A DNA stretch of 62,659 bases from Oehlia diaphana (Eukaryota; Glomeromycota; Glomeromycetes; Glomerales; Glomeraceae): NCBI GenBank assembly GCA_003833135.1, contig QZLH01000232.1, positions 50,329 to 112,987 on the forward strand, in the 5' to 3' direction. The position numbers and the translations under genes are program-made. The notes beneath the pieces are model-generated. The model ran no database searches, had not been told where the DNA came from, and saw only the letters and a list, made by a program, of their open reading frames with translations. Positions 1-11,669 of this stretch are shown one piece after another; the first letter of the stretch is position 1, and every line of letters begins with the position of its first letter.

Positions 1-1368
1 TCTTCTTACAAACTGCGAAAGTTCTCCCATATTTTATTATCATTTCAGTAATTTCGTTTCATTAATTTCAAACTTGGAGAGTTTCCTCATATTTTATTTT
101 ATCTGGACTTATTATTAATTAACTCTCAGACAAACCATGAGCATATTCAAAATAACTTTTAGTAATTAATAATTTTATTTAAGTCAATGAACTGCGGAGT
201 CTAAGACTGTGGAATTCCTATTAAATCCCACACCTATTTATAACAATTTAATAAAAATTATTCTCCTATTTTCTAACTTTCTTTCAAAGATTTTGCTAGA
301 ACTATAAGAAACTATTTCTACCTATTCTCTTGCTATGCCACTTATTTCTTCTAACGACTAACTAAATAAAACTATAAATAAAACTATTCTAAAAATAAAA
401 TGAACTATTCTATAAATAAAACTATTCTAAAAATAAATAACTATAAATAATATTGTGTAACTATATTCTATTATTTCTTCTAATTATTCTAGTTAAATAT
501 TATTCCTTTGGCTAAATGTTTATCCATCGGTTAAATATTTATCCGTATTTCTTTCAGTATTTCATTTATTTTTGGTTAATTATTTTTCTGATCACGTGAT
601 TAACCTGGCTTCAAGAGTTACAATGTCAGAGACGTAAAAGTATTAAACTTGACCCTTCTAGTAGTATTAACTTGACTTTCCATATTGTAAAATATATTAT
701 ATGGTTAAGAATGATACTTATCAAAAAAATAATACATATAGAGATATACTATATTATATAACATAATATTATAACTAATATAAATAATGTATTATATAAT
801 ATATGTAACAATTATATAATAGTTATATAACTAAAGGCCATTTTTAACTAAAATAATGAAATTTAAAATATTTTTTTATCCAATAATTATTAAAATGAAA
901 TTTGTCTCATTAAAATTATCTCATCAAGTCGCATTTAATAGTAATATTTTCATATTTGTAATATTAATAATTTTTGAAATATATTATATAAAGTATTAAA
1001 AATATTTTTTAAATAATATCTTTTATATTAATGTTAGAAATGTGAATCAAATATTATTAGATTATATATGTCATCCAAATTATTTTGGGTTGCCATAATT
1101 ATAAGTAAAATCCCAAATTTAATTATGATATCCCAAATTATTTTAACAGTAAATTATATATAAATTGAATGAATTATAGCATCCTAAATTATAATTATAA
1201 CATCACAAAATAATTTAGGCAGCATGTATATATTAGATGTGTCTTGATAAGGCAAATTTAATAAGATATGTTTAGCCTTTTATGATCACTAGATGCAAAA
1301 ATATTGAAAATTTTTATATAAAGTTAAATATTAGAATTAGAGGTCTAATACTATTATTATTGAATATA
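1..1368. other. AT-rich intergenic DNA, no gene seen
   Basis: No reading frame of convincing length or composition is present on either strand. The stretch has short direct repeats of an ACTATTCTAAAAATAAA-type word near 380-440 and runs of TATAT near 740-830. A TCACGTGA palindrome lies near 592-601. I see no transposase similarity here. Confidence 0.5.
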
Positions 1369-2270
1369 CAGTGGCTGTCAAAAGAAACGTAATACTATAA
1401 TTGTTAAAGTGTAAATTATATGTAAATCTGTTAAATTAAATCCAATTGAAATAAACAAATATATACATTTTATTTACCATGTAATGTAATAAATATATTA
1501 ATTTTAAATAATTTTAATTGAATGAATTTTTTTAAATTACATAATGATATATAAATAAATTTTATATTTTTTTTTTATCTAGCAAAAATATATAATAAAA
1601 TTATTATAAAACTGCTTTTAAAAATAAATCTATCACCTTGTATATCCCTCTTAGCTTTTAAAATATCATTAATTCTCTTTAACATCATATTTATTAACTT
1701 TATACATGTTTCTAATAATGTTTCATTTTATATCTTGAAACATGTTCTTACAACGCATCTTTACCTTTAATTTTATATCTAATTGTCTAAGACAGCGGTC
1801 TACATCATTCTAAATTTAAATTCAGAGATTAAGGTGGTCAGCTAAATACTAATTAAATATTATTGTTTTTAAACTATTCTAAAATACATTTTGTGGTATG
1901 CTTGAGATCATTGTCTTATTGAAATATAATATTTTCACAGTCTAAATTATAGTATTCTAACATATTTAAGAAGTTCCTTATTAAAGATCTTTTGATACAA
2001 TTCAACATTAAAACCTTCATTGATTTTACACAAGTATTTCATCTAAGGTTGCTTGCCAAAACCTCTCCAAAATCCTGCGATAAATTTCGGCAAGATTTTA
2101 CTATATGATTTAATATAGTTTCGGCATTTTCCGTATAGGTTTCGGCAGTTATTAAGAAGGTTTCGGCAAGCAACCTTAATTTCATCTCAAAACAAGTAAA
2201 ACACCTCCATACGAAACCACTTTTACCATCAAACTTAACTGTTAAGGGGCTTATTTTTTTTCCAACAATA
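1369..2270 (-). mobile_element. Decayed Tc1/mariner-type transposon with transposase remnant
   Basis: On the minus strand, broken by stops, are recognisable Tc1 transposase pieces. A motif reading F-Q-stop-D-N-D-L-K-H-T-T-K near 1890-1925 corresponds to the FQQDNDPKHT catalytic block. An upstream K-F-D-G-K-S-G-F-V-W block lies near 2200-2250. At the left end, after a TA, is a terminal sequence starting CAGTGGCTGTCAAAAG at 1369, the form expected of a Tc1 end. The opposite end is not recognisable and may be buried in the CAAAT-rich DNA after 2280. The remnant is interrupted by a 135-bp MITE at 2044-2178. It is not functional. Confidence 0.72.
2044..2178. mobile_element. hAT-type MITE copy 1 (TAAGGTTGCTTGCC ends)
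   Basis: A 135-bp element with perfect 14-bp terminal inverted repeats, TAAGGTTGCTTGCC and GGCAAGCAACCTTA. It is flanked by an exact 8-bp direct repeat ATTTCATC at 2036-2043 and 2179-2186. The interior repeats a TTTCGGCA word. It has no coding capacity. It sits inside the Tc1 transposase remnant, and removing it rejoins the open frame on both sides. An 8-bp target duplication is the hallmark of the hAT superfamily. A longer relative lies at 26416-26659. Confidence 0.85.
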
Positions 2271-2283
2271 AGTATTAAGGTAC

Positions 2284-2395
2284 CTCAAAATCAAATCAAA
2301 TCAAATCAAATTTAAATCAAATTAAATTAAGCTGATTTGAATTTGTTAATTTAAATCAAATTCAAATCAAATGTCAAATGTCAAATCAAATTGCG
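2284..2395. repeat. CAAAT-type low-complexity repeat
   Basis: The pentamer AATCA/CAAAT and its reverse complement recur many times, with longer ATTTAAATCAAAT variants. The tract is partly self-complementary, so it could fold back. No coding sequence is seen here or in the following 200 bp up to the next element. Confidence 0.75.
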
Positions 2396-2611
2396 AAACC
2401 CTATTTTTAAGAAATTATTCAGAAAATACGAATTAGATAATAATGATATGATAATGGATATTTGTAGAGAAATTATATATAATGAGGAGTTGAAGATAAA
2501 TTTGAACAAAAATTTAAGTAATGTTAAATTTGGAAAATAGCTAAATAGTTTTAAAAGGCTTAAGAAATAGCAAGATGAATACTAAAATCTTTGTAAATTC
2601 ACTTAAGTTTG

Positions 2612-3170
2612 TACACTACCCTTCCAAAAGTATCTGATCAACCAATAAAAATCATATTTTATTTATAATAAATAATATTTAGTTGACTATCCATTATTTT
2701 TAATGCATGCTTCAATTCAGTGTGGCATGCTTTCAATTAAAATAATATAAGTTTCAGATGAAATTCTTTTCTACTCTCCTTTTAGCTGTTAATCCAGTAT
2801 TAAAATTTTGTATTGAACAATCATGTCTGTAATGGTACTTTTTGGAAATTTTAGGACACAACTGATGGCTTTATAAGTTTTTCTTCCTTTTCAAAGGCTA
2901 ATAATTTGCTCATGCTTACTCAATTCATGAGTTTTTCCCATTTTAAAAGTAGCCAAATGGTGCAGTAACAAAAAAAGTAAAGATCAGTATTGGCTATTTG
3001 TTTTATTGCCAAATCTGGTACAAGCATCATAACACAATAAAAATATATTCATTTTAATCGTTAAAATCAGAGGAATTGTTTTTTTTAGAAAAAATAATAC
3101 TTTATATACAGTATTTAATTTTAAAAAAATCAAGTTGAGCTTGACCAGATATTTTTAGGAGAATAGTATA
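2612..3170 (-). mobile_element. Internally deleted Tc1-type transposon copy
   Basis: Imperfect inverted ends of about 32 bp lie at 2612-2643 (TACACTACCCTTCCAAAAGT...) and 3139-3170, both next to TA. On the minus strand, from an ATG at 2941, the N-terminus of a Tc1 transposase is legible: M-G-K-T-H-E-L-S then K-G-R-K-T-Y-K-A-I, with one in-frame stop. After a large deletion, only the C-terminal block I-E-S-M-P-H...I-E-A-C-I-K remains, near 2700-2740. So the DDE core is gone and both protein ends are kept. This is how non-autonomous derivatives of Tc1 elements arise. It cannot encode transposase but may be movable in trans. Confidence 0.8.
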
Positions 3171-3814
3171 TATTATATTCTGCCTTTTTATATATGTTAG
3201 CTTAGTATAAATAATGAAAATAGATGGGATCTTTTATAGGTTTAAAGTTTGGAAGTCACCTAAGTATAAAGCCTATATAAAGAATACATCAATCCTAAAT
3301 TTAATCTATTGTAAATTAATAGATCAAATATATAATCAAAAAATTATTAGATACAGTTGATAACCTCTATTACCCAATATCAATTGTTCAGCAATACTTT
3401 ATTTTTTTCTATTTAGAACAAAAAAACTGAATATTTATTTGGTGTCAGTTTCTTTTAAATTTTGAAGGTTTGGACCTGTACCACCATTTTGACAGGAACT
3501 GTTTAAGAGATAAAAATCCAAAGAAAGGTTAGTTGATATTTATCCATGCTATCTTAAAACAAATTTGTTGCATTTGATCATATTTTTTGACTATAAAATA
3601 AGTATCTGTTCTATCTTAAACAATTTTTGCACTTGATCATATTTCTTTTTTTGACTGTGATTATACTAATAGTTATTTCTTAATTTGGGAATTCAATTTT
3701 ATTGTGACGCAGATTATCTCTTCACGTGTTGAGTTAATCCTGATTTCTGACTAAGTTGCAAATAAATTTTCTATAAACATTATTTGTGCCGATTTTTGGC
3801 TTCATTAAATTACG

Positions 3815-3912
3815 TGTCAAGATTAACCATAATTGCAAGAAACTCATCAATCATTATAAATGATTAACCATAATTGGAAGAAACTAGATTAACCATAATC
3901 GGCATAAATTTA
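3815..3912. repeat. Short direct repeats of a GATTAACCATAAT word
   Basis: Three copies of GATTAACCATAATYG, followed by variants of CAAGAAACTCATC, occur 90-260 bp upstream of the MFS start codon. They could be a duplicated upstream element or simple slippage. Apart from this the 3171-3990 stretch shows nothing gene-like. Confidence 0.5.
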
Positions 3913-3996
3913 CTTTTTTTTTTAATAATTCCACCGATCCTGACATGCTATGTAACGTTTAATTTTTCTCAATTTGGAAGATTCGGATGATTGCAC

Positions 3997-4004
3997 TATA
4001 TAAA
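3997..4004 (+). promoter_or_regulatory. TATA box of the MFS transporter gene
   Basis: TATATAAA lies 75 bp upstream of the ATG at 4079, a position compatible with a core promoter. Confidence 0.55.
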
Positions 4005-4078
4005 CAAATACCAGTCTTTTATTTTAAACAAATAATATTTAAAGACGTAAACCAAAATTTATCACAATCCTTTAAAAT

Positions 4079-6392
4079 ATGGAACAAGTAAAACTAACAG
4101 CTATATCAACAAAACTTTCAGAAGAAGAGGACACAGATGAGGAATCGGAATTCCTTCCGTCATTCACACAACCTACAACACTTCCACATTCGTTTTCAGC
4201 AACAACTGTAAGCGAGAACACCGAGATATTGGACGATAAAGAATGGCTCATTAAAAGCAAGCACATTTCTACCGGAAGTTCTTCCCGAAGAAGTCATCAT
4301 AATGGAGAACATGCAGGACGTAGCCAAACTTCAGGAAATCGAAGAATGAGTCTGAATTTTGATAAATCAGAACATGTTATAAAAATGTGTGCAATGGCTT
4401 GTGCGTGTACGTTTGGGGTTGGAAGTCACTTTGCTTCACATATTATTGGACCTATGAAGGGAATATTAATGGAGGTATTGTATCTGTTGTACATACTAGT
4501 TTATATGCTGATAATCTTGCAATTAATTTTAATATTAATTACCCTACTTTGCTCTTTATGATAAAAAAGCAACTTGATCTCACAAATACGCAATTTTCAC
4601 TATTGGTCGCATCTCTTACTCTATGTAATACGGTGATCCCAATAGTTTCAGGGCTTCTTGTAACAAGATTTGGAACTACTCGTAGTTCCTTGGTTATAAC
4701 AACAATAATTCTATTAGGAATGATCATTTTCACTGTCGCGAGTTGGAATGGCAAAGTTGGAATTATGATTGTTGGATTTATTGTTTTTGGGTAAGAGCAA
4801 TTCTTTTGATCCAATTTATTCAAATATTAAAGTCTTGGAACTCAATGCTTTTATTTATATCTCAGTATGGGTTTGGCGCCTTTAACAATTGTCCAAGAAA
4901 CTATTATTGTCCAATTTTTTCAAGGAAATGGATTAGGATTCGCTTTAGCTGTTGGATTGACATTAGGGAGATTAGTAAGTATTGCAAGCTTAATAATTAT
5001 ATATTTCTTTCTTTGTTTTCTACGATTTTAATATATATGAAAGTAATTATTATATAACGTATTTTATATAAATTGTTATAGGCCTCGTTTATTGCTACCG
5101 TGTTGGCCGTTCCATTATCTTTAATGGAGCCATTAACATATCGTACACCTTTCATAGTAGCCACTGCCACGTGTGCAGTGTCATGGATTATGAATATTAT
5201 ATATGTATATATAATAAAACATGCCGACAATAAGAGAAATCATAACAAGGAAAGTGCTGCCTTGCATTCGGTGGTGGGAAAGAAAACTGTTCATTGGAAT
5301 GCTATATTCGATTTGTCAGATATTTTTTGGTGGTTTTTGGTTGTAGGAGTTTTATTTGGAGCTGCAATGTCGCCTTTCCTTCATTTATCAAGGTTAGTTA
5401 AACATGTTTTTTACGTGATTCTTACTTAACAAAATTTTTAATATGTTTAATTTGTTTTAATTGATTTAATTGATCTTGTTGGATAATTATGCAGTAATAT
5501 AATCAAACATAGGTTTGATACAACAGATATTTTGGCTGCATGGGAATCTTCTGTAATATTATTATTACCAGTAATATTATATCCTTTTTTAGGATTATTT
5601 TTGGATAAATTTGGTTATAGATTATGGATATGTAAGATCATTAAAAGTTTTTTTTTTTTTTTTTTTAACTTGTTACACATATAATATATTTTATCTCTTT
5701 TTATAGTAATATTTGGATCGGCAGCTATATCGATAACTTACTTATTGTTACTCTCACCACCACATTTAATACACCCATTTCCGCCGATATTCCTCTTCGC
5801 TGTGGCTTATGCGGCAGTTCCTCTTACTATGGTCACCCTTATTCCACTGCTCACGAAAAATGTTTCAACTGGTCTTGGACTACTGAAAAGTGTAGATAAT
5901 ATTGGTGCAACACTTAGTCAAACATTTGCTGGAATATTGCTAGATGCGCATATAAGACATAAAAAATATTTAATTGATGACGAGGGTATAGAATATGGTC
6001 ATGAGGATGATGATTTAGTAGCCTTAAAAATGTTTGCTATATTAGGTGGTTGTTTGTTTTTGGTCTCTTTGATATTCTGGTGGATGGATAAAACGTATAA
6101 GAGAGGAAGTTTAAATGCTAAATATGAAGGTGAACATCATAATGATAATAATAATAATTATGGACACCTGAGTACTAGTGAAGAAGAAGTACATAATACA
6201 GGACAAATGCACATGATGATTGTGGAAGATGAAATCTCTTATGTTAGGGATGCATCTTTTGAGAAAAGAAGAAGAACTCTTATTTATATGGGAATTTTAG
6301 GTATAATGATGATAATATGTTGGATTGTTTTTGGAGTTGTGGCTTTTGAAAAAGCTGGAACAAGTGCTTCCGACGAAAAGGAGCCGGAATAA
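4079..6392 (+). CDS. Major facilitator superfamily transporter, MFSD1-like (6 exons, 619 aa)
   Basis: A multi-pass membrane carrier, probably for an organic solute or small peptide. The substrate cannot be read from the sequence. Exons: 4079-4474, 4570-4790, 4866-4974, 5082-5392, 5495-5631, 5707-6392. All introns are GT-AG and lengths sum to 620 codons. Residues 1-100 are a hydrophilic Ser-rich cytosolic tail. The MFS fold follows, with the T-N-T-Q-F-S-L-L-V-A-S block and an R-F-G-T-T-R loop after TM2, as in MFSD1-type lysosomal or endosomal carriers. The second half ends in a long acidic, Asn/Asp-rich loop and one last hydrophobic helix (about 570-595). The first intron ends in AAAAAAG, a weak acceptor, but it is the only junction that joins G-I-L-M-E to Q-L-D-L-T-N-T-Q in frame. 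The family is certain; the subfamily is less so. Confidence 0.88.
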
Positions 6393-6712
6393 ATTATTAT
6401 TTAAGAGACTTTTGCTTAAAAAATAGATTATATTACTTTTTATGAATAACCTACGACTTTTGAAATTCATTCCTTGTAAAAAAAAAAAATAATATACAAT
6501 TAAATTACCATGAATTATAATTTAGACTTTAAATACTAATGATTAAATAATAATTTAATAAAAAATATATAAGCGTGTAATACTTAAAAACAAGACTTTA
6601 AAGAGTAAGTTATAATAAATTAAATTTTCTTTTATTTTATTATAAATATTATAAATACAAAGAATTAATAAATACAAAAATTATTATTGTAACAATTTTA
6701 AAGATTAATAAA
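6393..6712. other. Convergent intergenic spacer, 3' ends of two genes
   Basis: A spacer of 320 bp between the stop of the MFS gene and the stop of the minus-strand BSD gene. It is AT-rich with A-runs and AATAAT/AATAAA-like signals for both strands. No other feature is seen. Confidence 0.6.
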
Positions 6713-8192
6713 TTATGTAAATTCTTTTAATTGTTCCTCCCAATTTTCAGGGACTTCTTCATCACCATCTTCCGTAACAACTATACCATCTGATGTATCA
6801 AAATCCTTAATCCAAGCATCTATTTTTTTTTTTATAAAAATATTATCAAGATGATATCAAATTGAGTTCTAATTATAAATTATGAACATACCTGAGTCTT
6901 CTCCCTTGTTTGCATCAAATAAGACTTCTTTATTTGACAAATTCTCTTGTTGTTTATGCTTTTTTTTTTGTTTCCAGCAAAATATTACAATTCAATGAGT
7001 TTACGTTAAATTTGATATAATAACAATTTATTGTAATATAATTACCTCTTCTTTTTTCTCCTCTTGTTTTTCTGTAGTTTCCATGGATGTTGATTCCCCA
7101 ATAGGATCTTTCTGAAATACTTCATTTTCTAAGACTACAGAGTCAATTGAACCTAATGAAGTTTGTTTAATTAAAGACACTCTGTAGAAATAATTCCTCC
7201 AAAACATTGGTTCCTGTACACTTAAATTTTTTAAAAATTTATTAGTAATAATCTTCTATCAATTAATTAATTTACACAATTCAAATACTTACTGAGCTGG
7301 AACCAATTCAAAACGCATACGATTGAGATTAGGATCAGCATTCAGAGCAGCCGAAGCAGTTTGAAAATAAACATTCATATCGAATTGAAAATTTGTGTTT
7401 TCTGGTGGGGAAATTGTGAAATTTCGTTTATCCTAAATGATGTGGTAAAATAATATACCACATAGTTTATTAAATATTGTTCTTAAGGATTAAATATGAG
7501 TATTGACAATCCCTTACTTGGGATAAAGCTAATATCTGTTGTTTAAGGCCTTCTTCATCCGGAAGTCCTACCCAAGGAGCGACGGCTTCTAAAATCGGGA
7601 ATTTGAAGTATGTTAATTTAATTCTGAAATTGAATTAAGATAAATAAAACTAAAAAACTAAACAATACCTGTTCCAACATTAGGTTTGTGTGATTCTTCA
7701 TTAACTTGTTTAACAAATTCTTCATGCTCGTTCTGTAGATTTCTTGTAGTTTCTTCCACTTTTTGTTGAATTGTTTTTGTTAAAGACGCGACACTAGTAA
7801 AAGCAGTTGTCGCAAATGCTGAAAAGCCAATAATTGAAAGTAGTCAGGAGATTTAAACCTCTCTAACGGATAATTCAAAAATCAACTCACTTACAAGAAA
7901 ACATTGCAGTATTTACAGTTTTTGGAACCTGAATATTTTTCACGGATTCTGGCACATTGTTCATAACGGTTATCGGAACATTCTTTACAGCGTTAGTTAG
8001 ATCTAATTTTTTCATTGCTTCCGGAAGCTCAATGTTTTTAACTGCAGCTGGAAGTTCAAATTTCTTTACGGAAATAGGAAGCTCCATATTTTTAACAGCA
8101 GATAGATCTATATTTTTTACTGCCGAGGGAAGTTCGATATCTTTAACTGCTTGAGGTATTTCAAAATTCTTGACTACTTTTGGCACTTCCAT
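6713..8192 (-). CDS. BSD-domain protein, SYAP1-like, with N-terminal 11-residue repeats (7 exons, 335 aa)
   Basis: Exons on the minus strand: 8192-7895, 7818-7669, 7588-7518, 7432-7293, 7220-7046, 6958-6892, 6819-6713. The total is 336 codons, all GT-AG. The BSD domain spans about residues 174-245, with the signature block A-D-P-N-L-N-R-M-R-F-E-L-V-P and then F-W-R-N-Y-F-Y-R-V. This is the arrangement in SYAP1/BSD1-type proteins, which act at Golgi or endosomal membranes or in Akt signalling. Residues 1-100 are unusual: about nine units of roughly 10-11 residues of the form (E/D)-L-P-x-A-V-K-N-(I/M). This suggests a repeated amphipathic lipid- or protein-binding segment. The C-terminus is acidic (E-D-G-D-E-E-V-P-E-N-W). 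The gene is head-to-head with the syntaxin gene, 454 bp apart. Confidence 0.85.
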
Positions 8193-8646
8193 ATATTAAC
8201 GTATTGGTTAAAACGTTATTGGACTTTAATTGATCATAACTAAGGAATTAGATTTTCACACATTTAACATCGAAAATCTAAATAGTACATCAATTTTGAA
8301 GACATATATTTGGCCAGAGTTATACAGTGATACGTCTAGGCCAATTTGTTTGTTTAAACATATAATACCGGTTTTTGGTGAAATTATGGCGTTTACCCGG
8401 TAAACACGCGTCTGGCCGGCATTAAGAAATCAACCATGTGATGAAATTTATTTTTTTACAAAAAAGTTTTTTCACTTTTGAATGTTGAATAATATCGCGG
8501 TGTCATGTGGTGGTAGAAAAACCGATCATCATGTGAAATTTGGCCAATAAAGAAATTCAACCATCAATATTCTGATTTATATTTTCTCTCATTCTTTAAG
8601 CCCTTCACAATAATTTCTTCCTTTGTACCTAAATGTGATATTCAAA
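8193..8646. promoter_or_regulatory. Bidirectional promoter region between BSD and syntaxin genes
   Basis: A 454-bp gap between two divergent start codons. It is less AT-rich than typical intergenic DNA and contains ACCCGGTAAACACGCGTCTGG-like GC patches near 8395-8420. There is no obvious TATA box for either gene. It is likely a shared control region; that is inference from the arrangement. Confidence 0.5.
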
Positions 8647-9949
8647 ATGCCGGATGGTGACCCATTTTTTACAGTTAAAGAGTATATAATAATCTATTTT
8701 AAATATAATTGTATATTAAGCAACCGTTTGAAATTCAATTCCTTTTTTTTTATTTTAGAGATATAGAAAATAATGTTGCAACAGCATTGACGTTATTTAA
8801 TAGTTGGAATCGTATCTACAATACAGTTTCATCTAGGAATAATGAAGAACTAAAGAGAACAGAAGAAGAATTAAGGACAACTTTACAAGAAATAATAACT
8901 GATCTAGACGATGTAGAAGAAACGATAAATATCCTTTTCTTAAATAGAAAAAAATTTTATAATTCTTCTTAATTATCGAATTCATTATCCTTAACAAATT
9001 GAAATGTATATTGAATTAAATACAAGTTGTTGAAAGTAATCCTGATAAATTTGGTTTAACAAAGACTGAAATAGAATCACGTCGTGAATTCGTTGAACAA
9101 ACAAGACAACGATTACAGGTAAGTAAATCATTATTTTTTCTTTTTAAGAAATTTATTATTAAATTATATTCACATTTAATTTAGGAAATTCGATTAACAT
9201 TGGATGACCCTCCGAAACGATTAAATTCTACGGGAAATCATCAAGTATACTCTACGAAAAAATAAATTTTATTATCTATTTACTTTATCTTTACAACATA
9301 TTCTTTATTTAGGAATTAATTGACGGATATAAGTCAACAAAGGTTTTTGAACAAGTTAGATCAAAATCAAGATATGAAGAAGTTATAGAAATGGATAATA
9401 CTAGATTCATAGAAAATGAAGCTCAACAACAAACTGTTAAGATTAATTATTAAAATTATTCGATTTTTTTTTGGAAGAAAATATAATTGAATAAATTATT
9501 TTATTTTTAATAGATTTTGATGAGAGAACAAGATGAGCAATTAGAGTCATTGTATGGAACCGCTAAGAATATTCACGAAATTGCTACTACAGTGGGAACT
9601 GAATTAGAGGATCAAAATATGTATGACAAGTTTATTTGTAGGATAATAGATAATGTTGAATTTGCTTAAACTTATTTATCTTTAGGTTGTTGAGTGAATT
9701 TGGAGAACAAGTAGATAGAGCTCAAGGAAGATTAGAAAGAGCCATGAAGAAAGTAGCTTATGTAATTAAACAAAATGAAGGTAAATTCTTACTGATATAT
9801 TATTTAATTATATATTGTTTAATAATTATTCACATTTCATTAATTATAATATTATTATATTACTTTCTTTAGAATCAAAATCGAATTGTTGTATTGGAGT
9901 TTTAATTGTTGTATTAATTATTTTGCTAATATTAGTTGTAGCTGTTTAA
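8647..9949 (+). CDS. Syntaxin-6/Tlg1-like Qc-SNARE (8 exons, 253 aa)
   Basis: A t-SNARE for vesicle fusion between endosomes and the trans-Golgi network. Exons: 8647-8681, 8759-8928, 9024-9118, 9185-9244, 9313-9435, 9514-9620, 9686-9780, 9873-9949. The total of 254 codons matches the usual syntaxin-6 length (about 255 aa). The start M-P-D-G-D-P-F-F-T-V-K matches the family's conserved D-P-F-F-V-V-K. Residues 1-100 are the N-terminal helical domain, with D-L-D-D-V-E-E-T-I then V-E-S-N-P-D-K-F. The SNARE motif is about 162-228, with zero-layer Gln at Q195 in L-E-D-Q-N-M-L-L. A C-terminal anchor spans about 232-252, after two cysteines that may be palmitoylated. The second intron (8929-9023) is AT-AC and of U12 type; no GT-AG choice keeps the frame there. 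Confidence 0.93.
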
Positions 9950-11370
9950 CAATAAGAATATATTGTATTACTGGTAATTTAGTCATGTTTATAGGTTTAC
10001 AAAATAAATGTTTATTAGAAATATGTTTAATAATTTATTTGAGAGAACAAAAAGTATAATTGTTAAAAGTAAAAATAGTTTTTCGCTTAATTTTACTTAC
10101 TCATAAAATAAGGGCAATGAGAAGTATTCGAAGTGATAATTAACCAGCGTAAATTATTAAACCACTCCGAATATAGTCCGATCGGGGTCAATTACTTTTG
10201 GAGATTTTAAAAATTAATCGAATTAATAATAATAATAATGGCTAGTATTCTGTAGCGATCGGCCTTCATCTTGGTTCTTCATCCCTTGCTGATTTTTGAA
10301 ATAATTTTCTTTGAAAATTAATTAATAAAAACACAGTATAAATTCCGGTCAATAACAAATACTGCAATACAAAACCAATCCGTTAAAAATTCATAAAAAT
10401 CGCTTTAAATTCGTTAACTTCTCAAGTTAGATAACAAATTATATTCACACCGTCCACGTCAAATAACGAAAATCACTACTCAATTTTATGGTAACAGGTT
10501 TTACCATTTGTTTGTATTCATTTTCTTTTATCGATAGTATTATCAGAAATACCTGATATTGAGAGAAATGATATTTAATTAATAAAACTTGATGTAAAAT
10601 TTCAATCCCTTATTTATGAGGAGCAACCTTTTTAGATTAAAAATTCTTTGGATGGAACTAAACGAATTACAACACGCAATTATTAGTACCCTTACATATT
10701 TTCTTGACAACGAAAAAAATCTCTTATAAAATTCAATGAATTATTCACAAGATATATATCATTATAATCTTTTGATTATCCTTACTTTACATTAACAGTT
10801 ATACTCACTTGGAACGTAAATTCTAGTAATAATAATATTGATGACAAAATATTATTTCAATCTATTTATAGAATGATATTAAAAAAAAACTAAAGGAATT
10901 GAATTAATGTAAAAAATTTTTTAAATTATAATAATTATAATTTAATAAATGAATTTGTTGATCATGAGAAGAAGGAATTTCTTTATATGAATTATTATCC
11001 AGAGCAAATAAAGCGAAGGAAATAATTATTATTAATTTATTGATTTCTTTTAAAATTTATTTTATTTTACAAGAATTATTTATTAGGTTAAAAATTAATT
11101 GTATTTTACTATTCTTGAATATTATATTTCTTGACAATGTTATCACATTATAGAAAATTTTATACCGGAAATTGTGCAATTAGTTTAAGAAGATTAAGAT
11201 ATTTTCTTAAAAACTGTTGTTCATTGTAATAGAAATTGAATGTTATGCAAGTAAAAGATTAGTTAAAGAATTTGCTAAATTAAATAATAGAATTATAGTA
11301 CCCAGATAGTTGATAGGTGTACAACAAATAATTTCGGTGGGAACTGATAAAATAATAAACGTGATATCAA
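9950..11370. other. Intergenic AT-rich DNA, possible degraded gene fragments
   Basis: No intact gene. Short coding-like strings with many stops occur between 10600 and 11300 and could be remains of an F-box or LRR gene of the kind seen at 16119. I cannot support this beyond a hint. (AAT)n occurs near 10220. Confidence 0.4.
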
Positions 11371-11371
11371 T

Positions 11372-11601
11372 GTAATGATATTAGAAAATAGATGAGAGAT
11401 TCAAGGAGACAAAGATAAATTGCTTGTATAATAAGACAAATTGTTTTTCAAGCCATAAATTGACTGATTAAAGAGTTATTCATATTGACTCCTGATATAA
11501 TCGTTAATGATATTAGAAAATAGATGGGAGATTTTCTAGTAAATTCAAGGGATAAAGATAAATTGCTTGTATAATAAGACATCCCAAAGTTGTTTTTCAA
11601 G
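11372..11601. repeat. Two direct copies of a roughly 80-95 bp unit
   Basis: Copy 1 is at about 11372-11452 and copy 2 at about 11505-11601. Both start TAATGATATTAGAAAATAGA and both contain AAAGATAAATTGCTTGTATA followed by a GTTTTTCAAG end. They differ by a 12-14 bp insertion. They are a local duplication with no coding content. Confidence 0.7.
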
Positions 11602-11669
11602 ATAAGGACGATAATATGATTAGGAATAAATATTATATTGCCAAAGAATAATATTGTATTATTTATGAG

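Noticed and set aside
4387..5057. Separate small plus-strand proteins within the MFS locus
   Set aside because: They are pieces of one spliced gene or read through its introns; the spliced model gives a complete MFS protein.
7957..8154. Plus-strand open frame rich in F-L-T-A-x-G-S-S repeats
   Set aside because: It is the antisense of the 11-residue repeats in the BSD gene; the repeat period keeps the other strand open.
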